Shown one piece after another: positions 39,357 through 40,363 of a stretch of 40,363 nucleotides of DNA. The position numbers and the translations under genes were made by a program. The DNA lies in IMG/VR virus record IMGVR_UViG_3300042466_002033, positions 1 to 40,363 of that record. The stretch is one strand, 5' to 3'. Below the pieces are notes generated by a model. The model was not told the DNA's origin. It was given only the letters and a program-made list of their open reading frames with translations, and searched no databases. How positions within the stretch are numbered: position 1 is the first letter of the stretch; every line of letters starts with the position of its first letter. The DNA is from a virus.

Positions 39357-39698
39357 TCAGGTCGATGACTTGCGCCGTCCAGCCTTCTGGTAGCGGGCCG
39401 TCGTAGCTGTTGATAATCCACCATCTAAGGTCTCGGTGGAGGGCCGGATCAATGTGTCCTGGGGCGTATGGGGGTCTTCATTGAGCCGGTAGCGTGGCAT
39501 GTCGGGCATGGCTTGGCCGGTCATGAATGAAGCGGTGTGGCGGGCTCGGTATTCACGGATGGCTTCCTGCACAATTCTGCTGGCGCTCCAGGCTTCGCCG
39601 TATTTTTCGGCGCGAATCTTTGCTTCGGCTTTAAGCCATTCATGAACCTCTGGAGGCAGCGAGACGCTGACTTTTTCAAAGTTTGGTTTTTTCTTCAT
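39357..39698 (-). CDS. Ribbon-helix-helix (CopG/Arc-like) DNA-binding protein, 113 aa
   Basis: The N-terminal 55 residues (NFEKVSVSLPPEVHEWLKAE, then SASRIVQEAIREYRARH) have the beta-strand, helix, helix layout of ribbon-helix-helix regulators. A polar tail follows. Start ATG 39698 is chosen because the beta-strand begins 7 residues later; an in-frame ATG at 39728 would run through the operator-like word. It heads the leftward operon with the membrane protein and lipoprotein and is divergent from another RHH gene. It may act as lysogeny repressor or autoregulator. Confidence 0.65.
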   Translation of the reverse strand: MKKKPNFEKVSVSLPPEVHEWLKAEAKIRAEKYGEAWSASRIVQEAIREYRARHTASFMTGQAMPDMPRYRLNEDPHTPQDTLIRPSTETLDGGLSTATTARYQKAGRRKSST

Positions 39699-39718
39699 TG
39701 ATACATCAGTAACACTTT

Positions 39719-39857
39719 TTACTACCAAGGCAAAAATTTTTTTTCGTCCGCAAACCCAGTCCTGATGCGGGTGTCAAGTGTTTTTTTCATATGGGGTGAT
39801 CTACTTATTGACCCGCTGGGGAAAATTTTATTGCGACTTCTTACTACTTGGTAGTAA
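39719..39857. promoter_or_regulatory. Divergent control region with shared operator-like word
   Basis: A perfect palindrome TTACTACTTGGTAGTAA (7-bp arms, 3-bp centre, 39841-39857) lies just before the rightward RHH gene. Its 11-nt half CTTGGTAGTAA recurs exactly, in reverse orientation, at 39719-39729, about 21 nt before the leftward RHH start. The space between is AT-tract rich (runs of A and T) with a TTGACC (39808-39813) that may be a weak -35. It looks like a lysis-lysogeny or autoregulatory switch bound by one or both RHH proteins. Confidence 0.6.
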
Positions 39858-39867
39858 CAACTGCTCC

Positions 39868-40044
39868 GTGCAAACCGCATTTGTAAAAACAAGCATCTCG
39901 ATGCCTTTGGAGATGCTGGAGTGGGCGAAAGCCCGTTCTCGGGAAGAAGGCAGCTTGCCGGTGTCGAGAATCATCACTCAGGCGATTCGGGAAAAGATGG
40001 CCAGCGAGGCCAAAACCAAAACCAAGGGGAGGGCGTCGAAGTGA
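39868..40044 (+). CDS. Ribbon-helix-helix DNA-binding protein, 58 aa
   Basis: VKTSISMPLEMLEWAKARSREEGSLPVSRIITQAIREKM is a full RHH domain with a short Lys-rich tail. GTG 39868 is the preferred start because it lies after the palindrome and just before the beta-strand; the frame stays open to an ATG at 39778 upstream, which would put an implausible hydrophobic leader on the protein. Its stop overlaps the next gene's GTG. Encoded opposite another RHH gene with a shared operator word, it may be the antagonist in the switch. Confidence 0.65.
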   Translation: MQTAFVKTSISMPLEMLEWAKARSREEGSLPVSRIITQAIREKMASEAKTKTKGRASK

Positions 40045-40241
40045 TCACAATCGATGAGGCGGCTGCGGAGCTTCGTTTGGCTCCGTTCACGGTCAGGAAG
40101 TATGCCCGACTGAATATCATCCCGGCGACGAAGGTCGGGCGGTCTTGGATGTTCGACAATGCGGAGACGCTGAAGGTGGCGCTCCAGGTGAAGGGTGGAA
40201 ACAAACTTCAGCAGGCTCGCCTGCGGGGGAGGATCCAATGA
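40041..40241 (+). CDS. Excisionase/MerR-like HTH protein, 66 aa
   Basis: GTG start 40041 overlaps the RHH stop (GTGA), with GGGGAGGG about 8 nt upstream. ITIDEAAAELRLAPFTVRKYARLNIIPATKVGRSWMFD is the HTH_17/excisionase-type winged helix, the fold of many phage Xis proteins. The short basic tail fits a small DNA-architectural protein. Given the integrase and attP nearby, excision or early-gene control are both plausible. Confidence 0.65.
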   Translation: MITIDEAAAELRLAPFTVRKYARLNIIPATKVGRSWMFDNAETLKVALQVKGGNKLQQARLRGRIQ

Positions 40242-40363
40242 AGGCGCCGCGACTCTACCTGTGTGAGGGCTATGACCCTTTGTTCGGGCCGGTGCGGCAC
40301 ATGATCAAGGCATGCGGGTTTAGCGATGCTCGGACGAAATTTTACCACCTGCATGGCATTCAA
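40238..40363 (+). CDS. Partial early protein, N-terminal 42 aa (3' truncated by window)
   Basis: ATG 40238 overlaps the upstream stop (ATGA), and the frame stays open to the window end. The visible text (MKAPRLYLCEGYDPLFGPVR, then HMIKACGFSDARTKFYHLHGIQ) is too short to assign. It continues the rightward early operon, whose next genes presumably lead to the Sak4-like ATPase seen at the left edge if the genome is circular, but the missing ATPase N-terminus shows that the edges do not meet directly. Confidence 0.5.
   Translation, partial: MKAPRLYLCEGYDPLFGPVRHMIKACGFSDARTKFYHLHGIQ

Noticed and set aside
1-40363. That the window ends join directly as a closed circular genome
   Set aside because: The partial protein at the right edge does not continue into the ATPase fragment at the left, whose N-terminal ATP-binding part is missing, so more sequence must lie between.

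Overview
The window reads as most of one temperate, short-tailed (podovirus-like) phage genome. It is GC-rich (about 58% by eye), densely packed, and runs almost entirely on the + strand from the replication genes at the left to a very large injected-protein gene ending at 37418. It ends with a short lysogeny block on both strands. I see no host housekeeping genes. The attachment region near 38.5 kb has integrase arm-type sites on both sides of a tRNA-Thr 3' fragment, so it looks like an intact attP. That suggests a free or circularised phage genome rather than an integrated prophage. The host is probably Gram-negative (lipoprotein in the lysis cassette). A Verrucomicrobiota-like host is only a weak guess from sparse Shine-Dalgarno sites, integrase sequence style and dispersed repeats.

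Layout. (1) 1-4691, replication and recombination: Sak4-like ATPase (5' cut by the window edge), small ORF, Cas4/RecB-like nuclease, SSB-like protein, two small proteins, RuvC-like resolvase and RepA-type hexameric helicase. (2) 4698-4874, iteron-like repeats around a GC hairpin: candidate replication origin. (3) 4882-9887: candidate small terminase, coiled-coil accessory genes, NrdR-type zinc ribbon, large terminase, MerR-like HTH. (4) 10332-15863: scaffold, SU10-type major capsid protein, portal, head-tail connector. (5) 15904-20148: tail-fibre and adhesin genes. (6) 20151-21274: lysis cassette (two small membrane proteins, lipoprotein, cell-wall enzyme). (7) 21271-25855: metallophosphoesterase, winged-helix-like protein, beta-propeller-like virion protein, another fibre. 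(8) 25852-37418: a tightly coupled operon of SET-domain methyltransferase, Gly-rich virion protein, YcaO, TfuA, two internal virion proteins and a 1680-aa polyvalent protein with a zincin motif and two ADP-ribosyltransferase-like domains. (9) 37420-40363: integrase, attP, lipoprotein and membrane-protein genes, two divergent ribbon-helix-helix regulators sharing an operator-like word, and an excisionase-like HTH.

The most striking content is block 8. It places a YcaO/TfuA pair (the enzymes that install backbone thioamides in methyl-coenzyme M reductase and in some RiPPs) and a SET lysine methyltransferase between genes for virion and injected proteins, with no small precursor-peptide gene visible. 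This suggests a phage system that chemically modifies its own virion or ejection proteins. A second genome-wide signal is the near-total absence of two palindromic tetranucleotides: ACGT (two copies found, 3 bp apart, inside one ADP-ribosyltransferase domain) and GTAC (none found).
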